From positions 190,319 through 254,318 of the forward strand of contig JACZWU010000004.1 of NCBI GenBank assembly GCA_022571985.1: a DNA stretch of 64,000 nt, written 5' to 3'. The stretch comes from Candidatus Zixiibacteriota bacterium. Its GTDB lineage: Bacteria > Zixibacteria > MSB-5A5 > GN15 > FEB-12. The position numbers were made by a program, and so were the translations under genes. Of the stretch, positions 7,940-17,123 are shown in pieces; positions within the stretch are counted from its first letter, which is position 1, and every line of letters starts with the position of its first letter. The notes beneath the pieces were generated by a model. It was not told where the DNA came from, did not search any database, and saw nothing but the letters and a program-made list of their open reading frames with translations.

Positions 7940-7968
7940 TTGACAAATTAGCCAATTTAGTCTAAATT
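7940..7968 (+). promoter_or_regulatory. Promoter of the S41-like gene
   Basis: A perfect TTGACA (7940-7945), 17-nt spacer and TAAATT (7963-7968) lie about 70 bases before the ATG. The spacer contains AGCCAATTT, shared with the promoter at 59511. Confidence 0.6.
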
Positions 7969-8039
7969 TAAATGTCATATAATTAAGGTAAACATCTCGA
8001 TTTTCTTTGTAACCCTTTGCTCCGACAGAGGAGGAAATC

Positions 8040-10004
8040 ATGAAATTTTTCACAAGTTTCGTTTTATCTACCATAATCCTGACTGGTATATCAAATGCTG
8101 AGGATTCCGGGCAATCTCAGGCAGAGAATGCTACCGGCAAATTTTCTACAGCACATTGGGCGGCGGCCATTGACTCAGTTTGGGGACCGGGACTGTCATG
8201 GTCTGACCATAAGCTAATCTGGGAAACGTTTTGGGACAATATGGACAACCTTTTTGGTGCCTTCCATGGGCTTGATACCAATATCTGGCAGGATGTCTTC
8301 GATCGTTATAATCAAGAGATTCTTGATACAGTTAGTGCGGGGCGTCTCAGTGCCATCATGAATCACGCCTCACTTACTCTGAGAGAGGCGCATGCCTTGA
8401 CATTTGACGATGCTGTCGCGGGAACCCAACTTTTACCGGGTGTGCCTCTGATGAAACTGGGTACATGGGGTGAAAACGATCATTTTGGGGCGGGCCTGAC
8501 AGTAACTCTGGATAGTTCCCTGCTGGTGTATAAAGCGGTTGTCAATCACCCCCTGGGTCTGGTGCCGGGAGATATTGTGCTTGGCTATGACGGCGTGGCC
8601 TGGAAAGATATCTATCCACAGTTACTGGCAGCGGAACTACCTTTCGCCACTTTGCCTGGAAATCAGTGGGGAAGTACAGACGTTTCCTATGAATACACAT
8701 TTCTCGTCAGCGCCGGTAGAAACTGGCATCTCTTCGACACCATAGACGTGGTCAAGTATAGTACCGGCGATACCCTGCACCTGGCTACTGACACCCTGGT
8801 CGGGCAGAATATGACGCTGTATGGCACAGAGCAGATGGATATCCCCGGCGTCACCATACCCGACTTTTTTGCCGATGAGCGAATAAGCTGGGGAATAAAG
8901 GACGGGACTAATATCGGCTACATCTATATAAACTCCATTAGAGCCATAGATGTCGGGATAACTATAACTACCTGGCTAAATGCTCTCGATTCGCTGCAAA
9001 ACTTCTACAACGTTGACGGTCTCATTATTGATTGGAGAATGTTCCGCGGAGCCCAGGCGACCATAAAACCTGTATTGGACTACATGCTCGATACTACCAT
9101 GCAGGTACTCCTTTATGAAAAGCGATGTGCGGGCGGAGATCATTTCGATTTATGTCCACAGCCAGGCCTTACTGCATTCACTACTGTCAATGGCGACAAC
9201 GGCGAATACTGGGACAGGCCAATCGCTCTGCTGACCGGCCCCAGCGCTAGAAGTGGTGGAGATATTTTCCCAATGGTGATATCGCTGCACCGGCTGGCAA
9301 AAGTCTTCGGAAGACCAACGTCCGGAGCTTTTACTTCAGGCCCGAATCGACCTTTTCTTTTCGCAGGTTGGACTCACTGGATTACAAATGGCAACGCTTA
9401 TTTCCCTGCCGATCCGGGTAATTACCTGGCACGTGCTCAATTCCCCGGTCCCAGATTTCCCTGGGCGGAAGCGAAATATGAAGAGGTTTGGTTAACTCCG
9501 GATGGTGTTGCAAATGGACAAGACGATGTCGTTGAAGCGGCTATTGCCTGGATTCTAAGCAGCGACACTGATGGTGACGGCATCCCAGACACGAGTGACA
9601 ACTGCCCCTACACTTTCAATTCCAATCAGTTAAACACAGACGGGGACAGTGTAGGTAATGTCTGTGATGATGATGACGATAATGATACAGTTTTAGATAG
9701 CGTGGATAATTGTCCGCTTATTGCAAATACGGACCAGGCAGACACAGATGGTGACGGTTTAGGAGACGCCTGCGAATTTACATGTTGCTTCGACAACCTT
9801 GGTGATGTCAATGACGACGGCACGGATGCAAACATTCTTGATCTTACATATCTGGTTGACAGAATATTTCGCGGAGGACCACCCGCTTACTGCGATGGTG
9901 AGGCTGACTTAAATGGTGACAGCTCAGCGGCCAACATATTAGACCTTACTTTTCTGGTTGACCGAATCTTCCGCGGAGGTCCGGCGCCGGGACCGTGTTT
10001 ATGA
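8040..10004 (+). CDS. Secreted S41-peptidase-like protein with thrombospondin-3 and dockerin-like tail
   Basis: A 654-residue exported protein. Residues 1-20 are a signal peptide ending SNA. Residues ~40-270 contain a PDZ-like segment (LGLVPGDIVLGYDG). Residues ~285-505 resemble the S41/tail-specific protease fold: GYIYINSI, VDGLIIDWR, and TGPSARSGGD, where Ser405 is the candidate nucleophile; the usual lysine is not identifiable by eye. Residues 509-579 are calcium-binding thrombospondin-3 repeats (DTDGDGIPD, DTDGDGLGD). Residues 587-649 are two dockerin-like repeats (DANILDLTYLVDRIFRGG, then AANILDLTFLVDRIFRGG). GAGGAGG before the ATG is a strong ribosome-binding site. Likely a cell-surface or released hydrolase; the tail may anchor it or bind a cohesin-like partner (inference). 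Confidence 0.88.
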   Translation: MKFFTSFVLSTIILTGISNAEDSGQSQAENATGKFSTAHWAAAIDSVWGPGLSWSDHKLIWETFWDNMDNLFGAFHGLDTNIWQDVFDRYNQEILDTVSAGRLSAIMNHASLTLREAHALTFDDAVAGTQLLPGVPLMKLGTWGENDHFGAGLTVTLDSSLLVYKAVVNHPLGLVPGDIVLGYDGVAWKDIYPQLLAAELPFATLPGNQWGSTDVSYEYTFLVSAGRNWHLFDTIDVVKYSTGDTLHLATDTLVGQNMTLYGTEQMDIPGVTIPDFFADERISWGIKDGTNIGYIYINSIRAIDVGITITTWLNALDSLQNFYNVDGLIIDWRMFRGAQATIKPVLDYMLDTTMQVLLYEKRCAGGDHFDLCPQPGLTAFTTVNGDNGEYWDRPIALLTGPSARSGGDIFPMVISLHRLAKVFGRPTSGAFTSGPNRPFLFAGWTHWITNGNAYFPADPGNYLARAQFPGPRFPWAEAKYEEVWLTPDGVANGQDDVVEAAIAWILSSDTDGDGIPDTSDNCPYTFNSNQLNTDGDSVGNVCDDDDDNDTVLDSVDNCPLIANTDQADTDGDGLGDACEFTCCFDNLGDVNDDGTDANILDLTYLVDRIFRGGPPAYCDGEADLNGDSSAANILDLTFLVDRIFRGGPAPGPCL

Positions 10005-10066
10005 TATAATTGTAGGTCAGTAATGATGTACAGGAGCCTCAATGGCAGAAGTCTTTTCAAAAACTC

Positions 10067-10078
10067 GTCATACTGAGC
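10067..10078 (+). repeat. Fragment of the GTCATACTGAGC repeat
   Basis: Twelve bases identical to the start of the repeat at 5293, located in the 133-bp gap before gatA. Confidence 0.4.
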
Positions 10079-10103
10079 GAAGACGTGGGGTAACATTCTA
10101 AAC

Positions 10104-10131
10104 TTGTCTGCATCTCAATATTTCCTATATT
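10104..10131 (+). promoter_or_regulatory. Leaderless promoter of gatA
   Basis: TTGTCT (10104-10109), 16 nt and TATATT (10126-10131). The only bases between the -10 and the ATG at 10138 are six C, so transcription would start at the start codon and there is no room for a Shine-Dalgarno. Confidence 0.6.
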
Positions 10132-10137
10132 CCCCCC

Positions 10138-11580
10138 ATGCCTGAATACAAAGAATTAACTGCTAAGCAGATGGCTGATGGGGTCAAAGCTGGTAAGCTG
10201 TCGGCGGTAGAGCTTACTAAAGAAGCTATAAAATTAGCCAAGACCGAGGGTAAGGCATTAAATGCCTTTATAACGATCTGTGAAGAGAAGGCTCTCAAGC
10301 AAGCAGCCGCGATAGACGCGCTGGTGAAAAAAGGGACTTCGTCCCCGTCCAAGCCGCTGGCGGGAGTGCCGGTGGCAATCAAAGACAATATCTCCTACAC
10401 CGGCTACGCCACGACTTGTGCTTCACATATTCTCGATGGCTACATTCCGCCTTACGATGCGACTTGCGTAAAAAATCTAATCGATGCCGGGGCCATAATA
10501 ATCGGCAAGACAAATATGGATGAATTCGCCATGGGTTCATCGAACGAAAATTCGTTCTACGGCCCGGTCAAAAATCCGGTCAATCATGAACTTGTCCCGG
10601 GCGGTTCCTCGGGCGGTTCGACTGCCGTAGTGGCACAAAGAATCGTACCCATAGCATTTGGCTCTGAGACAGGCGGCTCTGTGCGTCAGCCGGCAGCGCT
10701 TTGCGGAGTTTTCGGACTAAAACCAACTTATGGCGGTATTTCGCGCTACGGCTTAGTGGCCTTTGCCTCATCGACTGACCAGATCGGCCCGCTGGCTCGA
10801 ACGGCCGAAGATATTGCGCTGGCCTATCAGGTTGCAGCCGGACGCGACGAAAACGATTCGACTTCGGTAGCTTTCGACCATCCGGTATATTCTGAAAAAT
10901 TAACGACTGACAAAAAATTCAAAATCGGCATCCCCAAAGAATATTTTGCCGAGGGGCTTGACGATGAAGTAAAGCAGGTAGTCGAAGAGGCTATCAAACT
11001 GTTAGAAAAAGCCGGTCACACCTTTAAAGAAATTTCACTGCCGATGACCGAGCGAGCCATAGCTGTCTACTACATAATAACCAGCGCCGAAGCGTCGTCC
11101 AATCTGGCCCGTTATGATGGTGTTAAGTATGGTCTTCGCGAAGCCGGCGATCAGGATTTGATGACCATGTATTCGACCACGCGTGCCTCGGGATTCGGTG
11201 CTGAAGTAAAACGACGGATTATGCTGGGCACTTATGTTTTATCAGCGGGCTACTACGACGCTTATTATCGTAAAGCCTCCCAAGTCCGCGAACTGATTAG
11301 ACTCGATTTCGAGAAGGCATTTAATGAGGTCGATTTGATAATCTCGCCAACTTCGCCGACTCCTGCTTTTAAGCTGGGCGAAAAAATCGATGACCCGCTG
11401 ACGATGTATCTGTCAGACATCTATACAGCATCCGCTAGTCTGGCCGGTAACCCCGGCATCTCTGTGCCGTTTGGCAAAACAAAAGACGGACTACCCATCG
11501 GAGTTCAGTTTCTGGCTCCCTGGTTTGCTGAGCTGTCGCTTTTTCAAATTTCAAACATTCTTCAGAAATCCGCCAGCTGA
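10138..11580 (+). CDS. gatA: Asp-tRNA(Asn)/Glu-tRNA(Gln) amidotransferase subunit A
   Basis: A 480-residue amidase-signature protein that releases ammonia from glutamine for transamidation of mischarged Glu-tRNA(Gln) or Asp-tRNA(Asn). The Ser-cisSer-Lys triad is visible as Lys82 (VAIKDNIS), Ser157 (PGGSSGGS) and Ser181 (ETGGSVRQPA); spacing equals that of characterised GatA proteins. Full length. The ATG follows a run of six C with no ribosome-binding site. gatB lies one gene downstream; gatC is not in the window, so the complex must be completed from elsewhere. Confidence 0.97.
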   Translation: MPEYKELTAKQMADGVKAGKLSAVELTKEAIKLAKTEGKALNAFITICEEKALKQAAAIDALVKKGTSSPSKPLAGVPVAIKDNISYTGYATTCASHILDGYIPPYDATCVKNLIDAGAIIIGKTNMDEFAMGSSNENSFYGPVKNPVNHELVPGGSSGGSTAVVAQRIVPIAFGSETGGSVRQPAALCGVFGLKPTYGGISRYGLVAFASSTDQIGPLARTAEDIALAYQVAAGRDENDSTSVAFDHPVYSEKLTTDKKFKIGIPKEYFAEGLDDEVKQVVEEAIKLLEKAGHTFKEISLPMTERAIAVYYIITSAEASSNLARYDGVKYGLREAGDQDLMTMYSTTRASGFGAEVKRRIMLGTYVLSAGYYDAYYRKASQVRELIRLDFEKAFNEVDLIISPTSPTPAFKLGEKIDDPLTMYLSDIYTASASLAGNPGISVPFGKTKDGLPIGVQFLAPWFAELSLFQISNILQKSAS

Positions 11581-11585
11581 TTTAA

Positions 11586-12368
11586 ATGCCGTACTTCCAC
11601 TCCGGTGACGTCAAACTATTCTATCAAGACGAAGGTCAGGGCGAGCCTCTGCTATTTTTGCATGGCTTCGCCTGCGACCATCGCATGTGGCAAACGCAGT
11701 TTGATTTGTTTTCGCAAAACTACCGCGTACTAGTACTCGACAGCCGCGGGCACGGTAAATCCGAGGCACCCGAAACAGGTTACAGCCGTGACCATCGAGC
11801 CCTAGATACCAGGCTGCTTTTAGATGAACTGAAAATAGATAAAGTGCATTTAGTCGGGCTGTCTATGGGCGGCTCGACTGCGATTGGATTTGCGTTTAAA
11901 TACCCGGAACGCTTGAAGTCGTTATCGCTCATTTCAACAGGTGCTGCCGGTCACAGTCCCGGTAAAAAGATGGGGATCTTAGACGAAATTGCTCGAAGCA
12001 GGGGCATAGAGGCCGCTAAAGAGAAATGGCTGGAATGGATTTTGAGCTGGTTCAAAGGACGAAACCCAAAAATTGGCCAATTAATGAGTGATATGACCAG
12101 AGATCATAGCGGTGCTATCTGGGTTGACCCGATGCGAGGCAAATATCCGCGGACAAAAGACCAGGAAAATGTTCATGGCATAAACAATCCAACGCTTATA
12201 ATTGCCGGCCGGTATGACAAAACCTTTCTGGAACTTTCCGAAGAGCTCAATCAGAAAATCGAACAGAGTCAGCTAATAGTGTTTGAAGAAGCCGGACATA
12301 TGCTGAATCTTGAGTTTCCGGACAAATTCAACGCCGAACTCCAGAATTTTATCGAAAGTATTGATTAA
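11586..12368 (+). CDS. Alpha/beta-hydrolase fold protein
   Basis: A 260-residue single-domain hydrolase without a signal peptide. LLFLHGFACD gives the oxyanion HG motif, GLSMGGS the nucleophile elbow (Ser93), AGRYDK the acid and EAGHMLNLE the catalytic His. This is the common 3-oxoadipate-enol-lactonase/esterase-like layout; substrate is unknown. It begins five bases after gatA stops and sits between gatA and gatB, probably carried in the gatA transcript. Confidence 0.9.
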   Translation: MPYFHSGDVKLFYQDEGQGEPLLFLHGFACDHRMWQTQFDLFSQNYRVLVLDSRGHGKSEAPETGYSRDHRALDTRLLLDELKIDKVHLVGLSMGGSTAIGFAFKYPERLKSLSLISTGAAGHSPGKKMGILDEIARSRGIEAAKEKWLEWILSWFKGRNPKIGQLMSDMTRDHSGAIWVDPMRGKYPRTKDQENVHGINNPTLIIAGRYDKTFLELSEELNQKIEQSQLIVFEEAGHMLNLEFPDKFNAELQNFIESID

Positions 12369-12370
12369 AA

Positions 12371-12389
12371 AAAGTGGCTTGGCCACTTT
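12371..12389. repeat. Perfect inverted repeat before gatB
   Basis: AAAGTGGC and GCCACTTT with a TTG spacer. A-rich sequence precedes it and no T run follows on the plus strand, so it is not a clear plus-strand terminator; its right end overlaps the -35 of the gatB promoter, which could make it an operator or attenuator (inference). Confidence 0.4.
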
Positions 12390-12416
12390 GACCCGGAGCA
12401 TAATAGCTTATATATT
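12388..12416 (+). promoter_or_regulatory. gatB promoter
   Basis: TTGACC (12388-12393), 17 nt and TATATT (12411-12416). The start codon at 12431 is 14 bases behind the -10, giving a leader of only about eight bases without a Shine-Dalgarno. Confidence 0.6.
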
Positions 12417-12430
12417 CAGGCTTCAAAATT

Positions 12431-13879
12431 ATGTCAGAATACGACGGCTACGAACCAGTTATAGGGCTTGAAATTCACGCCCAGCTTCAGACAGAAAGCA
12501 AGATTTTCTGCGGCTGCAAAAACGCCTATGGCGAGCCACCAAATACGCTGACCTGTCCGGTCTGTCTGGGTCTGCCCGGAGCGCTGCCGGTGCTGAATAA
12601 GCAGGCGGTCGAAAAAGCTATAAAGATGATTCTGGCTGTGGGCGGTAAAGTTCGCAACCGCTCTGTTTTTGCCCGCAAAAATTATTTTTACCCGGACCTG
12701 CCCAAGGGATATCAAATCTCCCAGTTTGACAAACCTATCGGCGAGGGTGGCGTGATTAACTTCCAACTTGAAGACGGCACCAAGAAAAGCTGTCGCCTGA
12801 CTCGCATTCATATAGAAGAAGACGCCGGCAAATCGCTTCATCCTGAAAAAGGCGAAGGCATTACCAGAGTAGACTTAAATCGCTGCGGTACGCCTCTTAT
12901 TGAAATTGTCTCAGAGCCGGAAATGCGATCTCCCGAAGAAGCCTATGCCTATTTTGTAAAAGTTAAACAGATTTTGCAGTACACTAAAGTCTCAACCGGT
13001 GATATGGAAAAGGGGCACCTTCGCTGCGACGCCAATATTTCTGTACGGCCGGTCGGGCAGGAAGAGTTTGGAACGCGCACTGAAATCAAAAATATGAATT
13101 CTTTTAAAGGTGTCGAACGGGCCATAAAATTTGAAATTCAAAGACAGGTCAAGCTACTCAAATCGGGCGGTTCGGTCACTCAAGCAACGCTGCTGTGGGA
13201 TGAAAGCCGTCAGGTAGCCGAAGCGATGCGCTCCAAAGAAGAGGCGCATGATTATCGTTATTTCCCCGAGCCTGATCTGGTTAATCTGGTCGTCAAAGAT
13301 GACTGGATTGAAAACGTAAAAGAAAATATGCCGGAGCTGCCGGATAAAAAGGCTGAACGCTTTGTCAAAGATTACCAGATTCGCCCCTACGATGCCATGG
13401 TCCTGACCGACACTGTCTCGCTGGCTGATTACTACGACGAAGTTATGCAGAGCGCCAAAGACGGTCGCATTGCTGCCAACTGGGTACAGTCGGAACTATT
13501 GGGTGTGCTCAAAGATTCCGGCGATGATATTTCGACTTTCAGAGTACGTCCGAATATGATAGCGGATATTGTCAATAAGATAGAGTCAAAAGAGATATCT
13601 GGCAAAATGGCCAAGACCGTATTTGCTGAGATGGTTGAGACTGGCAAAGGCGCTGATGCTATTATCAAAGAAAAGGGCTTAGTGCAAATTTCCGATGAAA
13701 AACAGCTGCTGGCCATAATCGACACTATAATTTCTGCAAATTCCGGCAACGTTGACAAATACAAATCGGGCAAAACAAATCTGTTAGGATTTTTTGTGGG
13801 GCAGGTGATGAAAGAAACCAAAGGTCAGGCCAATCCCAAAGTCGTCAACCGTCTCTTAAAACAGAAACTGGACGGATGA
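12431..13879 (+). CDS. gatB: Asp-tRNA(Asn)/Glu-tRNA(Gln) amidotransferase subunit B
   Basis: A 482-residue GatB that activates the mischarged aminoacyl-tRNA by phosphorylation and amidates it with ammonia from GatA. VIGLEIHAQL opens the catalytic cradle, CGCKN with TCPVCLGLPG (28-47) gives the zinc-type cysteines, and the C-terminal ~150 residues form the helical and YqeY-like tRNA-binding tail ending KVVNRLLKQ. Full length. It appears to head a transcript running into purN after a six-base gap. Confidence 0.97.
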   Translation: MSEYDGYEPVIGLEIHAQLQTESKIFCGCKNAYGEPPNTLTCPVCLGLPGALPVLNKQAVEKAIKMILAVGGKVRNRSVFARKNYFYPDLPKGYQISQFDKPIGEGGVINFQLEDGTKKSCRLTRIHIEEDAGKSLHPEKGEGITRVDLNRCGTPLIEIVSEPEMRSPEEAYAYFVKVKQILQYTKVSTGDMEKGHLRCDANISVRPVGQEEFGTRTEIKNMNSFKGVERAIKFEIQRQVKLLKSGGSVTQATLLWDESRQVAEAMRSKEEAHDYRYFPEPDLVNLVVKDDWIENVKENMPELPDKKAERFVKDYQIRPYDAMVLTDTVSLADYYDEVMQSAKDGRIAANWVQSELLGVLKDSGDDISTFRVRPNMIADIVNKIESKEISGKMAKTVFAEMVETGKGADAIIKEKGLVQISDEKQLLAIIDTIISANSGNVDKYKSGKTNLLGFFVGQVMKETKGQANPKVVNRLLKQKLDG

Positions 13880-13885
13880 TTTGTT

Positions 13886-14494
13886 ATGAACGACAGGCAA
13901 ACAAGAATTGCCGTTTTTATTTCAGGCGGAGGAACTAACTTGCAGGCGCTGATAGATGCCTCAAAGACCGCTAGACTTTCTGCTGAAATATCGCTGGTAG
14001 TTTCAAGTAACTCTAAAGCGTTCGGACTGACCCGTGCCGAAAATGCAGAAATAGCAACGTTTGTTTTCAAAGAGAAAAATTATGAATCAAAATCAGAAGC
14101 GTCTCAAGATTTGCTTACTAAACTAAAAGAACACAAAATCGGCTTTATCGCTTTAGCCGGTTACCTGAAATTACTATCGCCAGAGTTAGTCTCAGCTTAT
14201 AATGGGAAAATAATAAATATGCATCCGGCGCTGCTGCCAAAATACGGCGGCCAGGGGATGTATGGTATTTATGTACACCAGGCGGTACTGGCCTCAGGAG
14301 ATAAAGAGACTGGCGTCAGTTTTCATATTGTTGACGAAGTTTATGACCACGGTTGTATCGTTGAGCAGTTTAAGGTGCCTGTATTAGAAAACGACACACC
14401 GGAAAGTTTACAGAAAAGAGTTTTAAAAAAAGAACATGAAGAGTATCCAAAAATATTAGATAAATTTATAAGAGGAGAATATGACAATAACTGA
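13886..14494 (+). CDS. purN: Phosphoribosylglycinamide formyltransferase (GAR transformylase)
   Basis: A 202-residue folate-dependent enzyme that formylates GAR in de novo purine synthesis. RIAVFISGGGTNLQAL is the phosphate-binding N-terminus; NMHPALLP and GVSFHIVDE...DHG carry the Asn/His/Asp active-site set. Starts six bases after gatB and overlaps purC by 14 bases, which implies translational coupling. The last residues are acidic (RGEYDNN) and slightly longer than the minimal family. Confidence 0.95.
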   Translation: MNDRQTRIAVFISGGGTNLQALIDASKTARLSAEISLVVSSNSKAFGLTRAENAEIATFVFKEKNYESKSEASQDLLTKLKEHKIGFIALAGYLKLLSPELVSAYNGKIINMHPALLPKYGGQGMYGIYVHQAVLASGDKETGVSFHIVDEVYDHGCIVEQFKVPVLENDTPESLQKRVLKKEHEEYPKILDKFIRGEYDNN

Positions 14495-15392
14495 TTCACA
14501 GCTGGTTATGACCACCGATATCAAAGAGTTCCCGCTCTTTGCACGTGGGAAAGTACGCGATATATATGATTTAGACGATAAACTTTTGTTTGTGGCATCG
14601 GACAGAATTTCGGCGTTTGACGTTGTTTTACCCAACGGCATTCCCGGCAAGGGAGAAGTCTTAACCAAAATGTCGCTGTTTTGGTTTGACTTCTTAAATG
14701 ATGTGGTCGCTAACCACCTGGTTACAGCCAATGTTGACGAATACCCAAGTGAACTGCATAAGTATAGAGAGCAGCTCGAAGGCCGCTCAATGATAGTTGT
14801 TAAAGCTGAGCGCATCGACGCCGAGTGCATAGTGCGGGGTTATATTTCGGGTTCGATGTGGAAGGAATTAAAAGCGGCCAGAAAAAACGGCTCAAATATC
14901 GTTCATGGTTTTGAATTTGCTGCGGAGTTAAAGGAATCTGAAAAACTTCCGGAAACCTTGTTCACGCCGTCATCGAAAAACGACAGCGGTCATGATGAGA
15001 ACATCAGCTTTCAACAGTTAATCGATATGATTGGTAAAGAAACTGCTGAGTTGTGCCGTGAGAAGTCACTTCAGATTTATCAAAAAGCTGCCGACTACGC
15101 GCTGACCAAAGGAATAATAATCGCCGACACTAAATTCGAATTCGGTTTTCATAACGGCAATTTCATTCTGATAGACGAAGTGCTTTCGCCGGACTCAAGC
15201 CGTTTTTGGCCGGCTGATAAATACGAAATCGGCCAGGGGCAGCCTTCATTTGACAAACAACCCATCAGAGATTATCTGGACACACTTGACTGGGACAAGC
15301 AAGTGCCCGGACCAAAACTGCCTGAAAATGTTGTCACCGAAACCAGCCGGCGCTACAAACAAGTTCAGGAACTTCTGACAGGTAACAACTAA
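14481..15392 (+). CDS. purC: SAICAR synthase
   Basis: A 303-residue phosphoribosylaminoimidazole-succinocarboxamide synthase that joins CAIR and aspartate with ATP. FARGKVRDIYDL is the N-terminal ATP-loop motif, SDRISAFDVVLP the second, ECIVRGYISGSMWKE and DEVLSPDSSRFWP the substrate motifs. The ~300-residue length resembles the larger purC forms. AGAGGAGA inside purN positions the ATG at 14481. Overlaps purN and is followed by purH after one base. Confidence 0.97.
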   Translation: MTITDSQLVMTTDIKEFPLFARGKVRDIYDLDDKLLFVASDRISAFDVVLPNGIPGKGEVLTKMSLFWFDFLNDVVANHLVTANVDEYPSELHKYREQLEGRSMIVVKAERIDAECIVRGYISGSMWKELKAARKNGSNIVHGFEFAAELKESEKLPETLFTPSSKNDSGHDENISFQQLIDMIGKETAELCREKSLQIYQKAADYALTKGIIIADTKFEFGFHNGNFILIDEVLSPDSSRFWPADKYEIGQGQPSFDKQPIRDYLDTLDWDKQVPGPKLPENVVTETSRRYKQVQELLTGNN

Positions 15393-15393
15393 A

Positions 15394-16962
15394 GTGGCCA
15401 GTACTATAAAAATTAAACGGGCGCTGATTTCGGTATTTGACAAGACTGGCATTGTAGAATTAGCTCGTGCACTTGATGAGCTTGGTGTCGAAGTAATCTC
15501 AACCGGTGGCACCCTGAAACTGCTCAAAAAAAACAAAATTCCGGCCGTATCTGTTTCGGCTTTTACCGGATTTCCGGAGGTTATGGGCGGACGTGTCAAA
15601 ACTCTGCATCCGAAAATTTACACCGGTATTCTTCACCGCAGAGACAACCCTGATGACGTCGAGCAGTTAGTTCGGGCCGAGTCAAGGAGCATAGATTTGG
15701 TAATTGTAAATCTCTATCCCTTCAAAGAGACTATTGCCAGGCCCAATGTAACAGATGCAGATGCGATAGAAAATATCGATATTGGCGGACCGACTATGAT
15801 ACGGGCTGCAGCAAAAAATCATGACAGCGTCACAGTCGTAATTGACCCTGAAGATTATACGGAACTTTTAGAGCAGATAAGAGGCAAAGATGGCGCGACT
15901 GATTTTGCGTTCAAAAGAAACTGCGCCAAAAAAGCTTTTGCACTCACAGCCGAGTATGATTCTGCCATAGCCGATTATTTTGCCCAGGATGAAAAGGAAG
16001 GTTCGCAGTTCCCTCAAAATTTGGTCATGCGATTTGATTACAAATCCGCCCTGCGCTATGGCGAAAACCCGCATCAAGAGGCCGCGCTCTATCAGGACAT
16101 TGCTTACCAAACAGCTAGCCTGCTTAAAGCGGAAATTCTCTCAGGCAAAGAACTATCTTACAACAACTATAACGACCTAGATGCCTGTTTGGAGCTGCTG
16201 CTTGCTTTCAAGGAACCGTTCGCCTGTGTTTTAAAACACAGTAACCCCTGTGGTGCTGCTATCGGCAAGACCATCGCCGAAGCATTCGTGGCCGCCTATG
16301 AAAGCGACCCGCTTTCTGCATTTGGTTCAATTATTGGACTAAATCGGGAGATTGATATTGACGTTGCCCATCATTTGCACGAAACTCCGTTTGTGGAGTG
16401 CATACTGGCGCCGTCGTTTACCGAAGAGGCGCTGAAACTTTTGAAAAAGAAAAAAGCCCGCCGATTACTGGCCCTGCCTGAAATCGCAAACGGAAAAACT
16501 TCAGATTTGACCCGCTATCGTCACATTCAAGGCGGACTCCTGGCACAATCAGCAGACGATGCCGAAGTCAGGGCAAACGACCTTAAAGTCGTCACCAAAA
16601 AAGCCCCGACCAAAAAGCAAATCGATGATTTACTGTTTGCCTGGAAAGTTGTCAAGCACACCAAATCGAATGCGATAGTATTGGCCAAAGATGGCGCTAC
16701 TGTCGGCATTGGCATGGGGCAGACCTCTCGGGTAGATTCCGGATTCATGGCAGTTAAACGTGCCGCAGGCAGAGCCGATGGCGCCGTGATGGCTTCCGAC
16801 GCCTTTTTCCCGATGACAGATGGCATTGAAGTCGCCACCGAGGCGGGCATCAAGGCGATAATTCAGCCGGGTGGCTCCAAAGCGGATGATAAGATTATTG
16901 CTGCTGCTGATAAAGCCAAGGTAGCCATGGTTTTTACAGGAATAAGGCATTTTAAGCATTAA
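15394..16962 (+). CDS. purH: Bifunctional AICAR transformylase / IMP cyclohydrolase
   Basis: A 522-residue enzyme for the last two steps to IMP. The N-terminal MGS-like cyclohydrolase domain (~5-195) has ALISVFDKTG, VISTGGT and GGRVKTLHPK; the transformylase domain follows, with LRYGENPHQEA, CVLKHSNPCGAA and the terminal IQPGGSKADD. It starts with GTG one base after purC's stop and closes the purN-purC-purH operon. Confidence 0.97.
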   Translation: MASTIKIKRALISVFDKTGIVELARALDELGVEVISTGGTLKLLKKNKIPAVSVSAFTGFPEVMGGRVKTLHPKIYTGILHRRDNPDDVEQLVRAESRSIDLVIVNLYPFKETIARPNVTDADAIENIDIGGPTMIRAAAKNHDSVTVVIDPEDYTELLEQIRGKDGATDFAFKRNCAKKAFALTAEYDSAIADYFAQDEKEGSQFPQNLVMRFDYKSALRYGENPHQEAALYQDIAYQTASLLKAEILSGKELSYNNYNDLDACLELLLAFKEPFACVLKHSNPCGAAIGKTIAEAFVAAYESDPLSAFGSIIGLNREIDIDVAHHLHETPFVECILAPSFTEEALKLLKKKKARRLLALPEIANGKTSDLTRYRHIQGGLLAQSADDAEVRANDLKVVTKKAPTKKQIDDLLFAWKVVKHTKSNAIVLAKDGATVGIGMGQTSRVDSGFMAVKRAAGRADGAVMASDAFFPMTDGIEVATEAGIKAIIQPGGSKADDKIIAAADKAKVAMVFTGIRHFKH

Positions 16963-17123
16963 GAGTTTTTTAGTATTTAGAGAACAAATCAGGAAGTTTT
17001 TCTGTTACAGAAGCAACCGCCAAGAGTCAGTCAGACATGTATTAAACTTGCTATAACATAGGAACTGTTTAGTTTCGTTTTAAGCTTAAGCCTAAAAAGT
17101 CAAAAAAGCAGGAGAAACCAGTT

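Larger units (their letters stand above)
7411..8039. other. Non-coding repeat-rich interval behind glnA
   Basis: This 629-bp gap holds two GTCATTCC-type hairpin repeats, a CCCACCGC/GCGGTGGG hairpin (7521-7538), a partial copy of the glnA 3' end (7544-7597), a second CCTCCTTGGCGTGGT repeat and the promoter of the next gene. A 155-codon frame across it (7347-7814) shares its region with the repeats and glnA end and does not look like a protein. Confidence 0.7.

Noticed and set aside
12371-12389. Rho-independent terminator between the hydrolase and gatB
   Set aside because: The stem is perfect but no T run follows on the plus strand; kept only as an inverted repeat.
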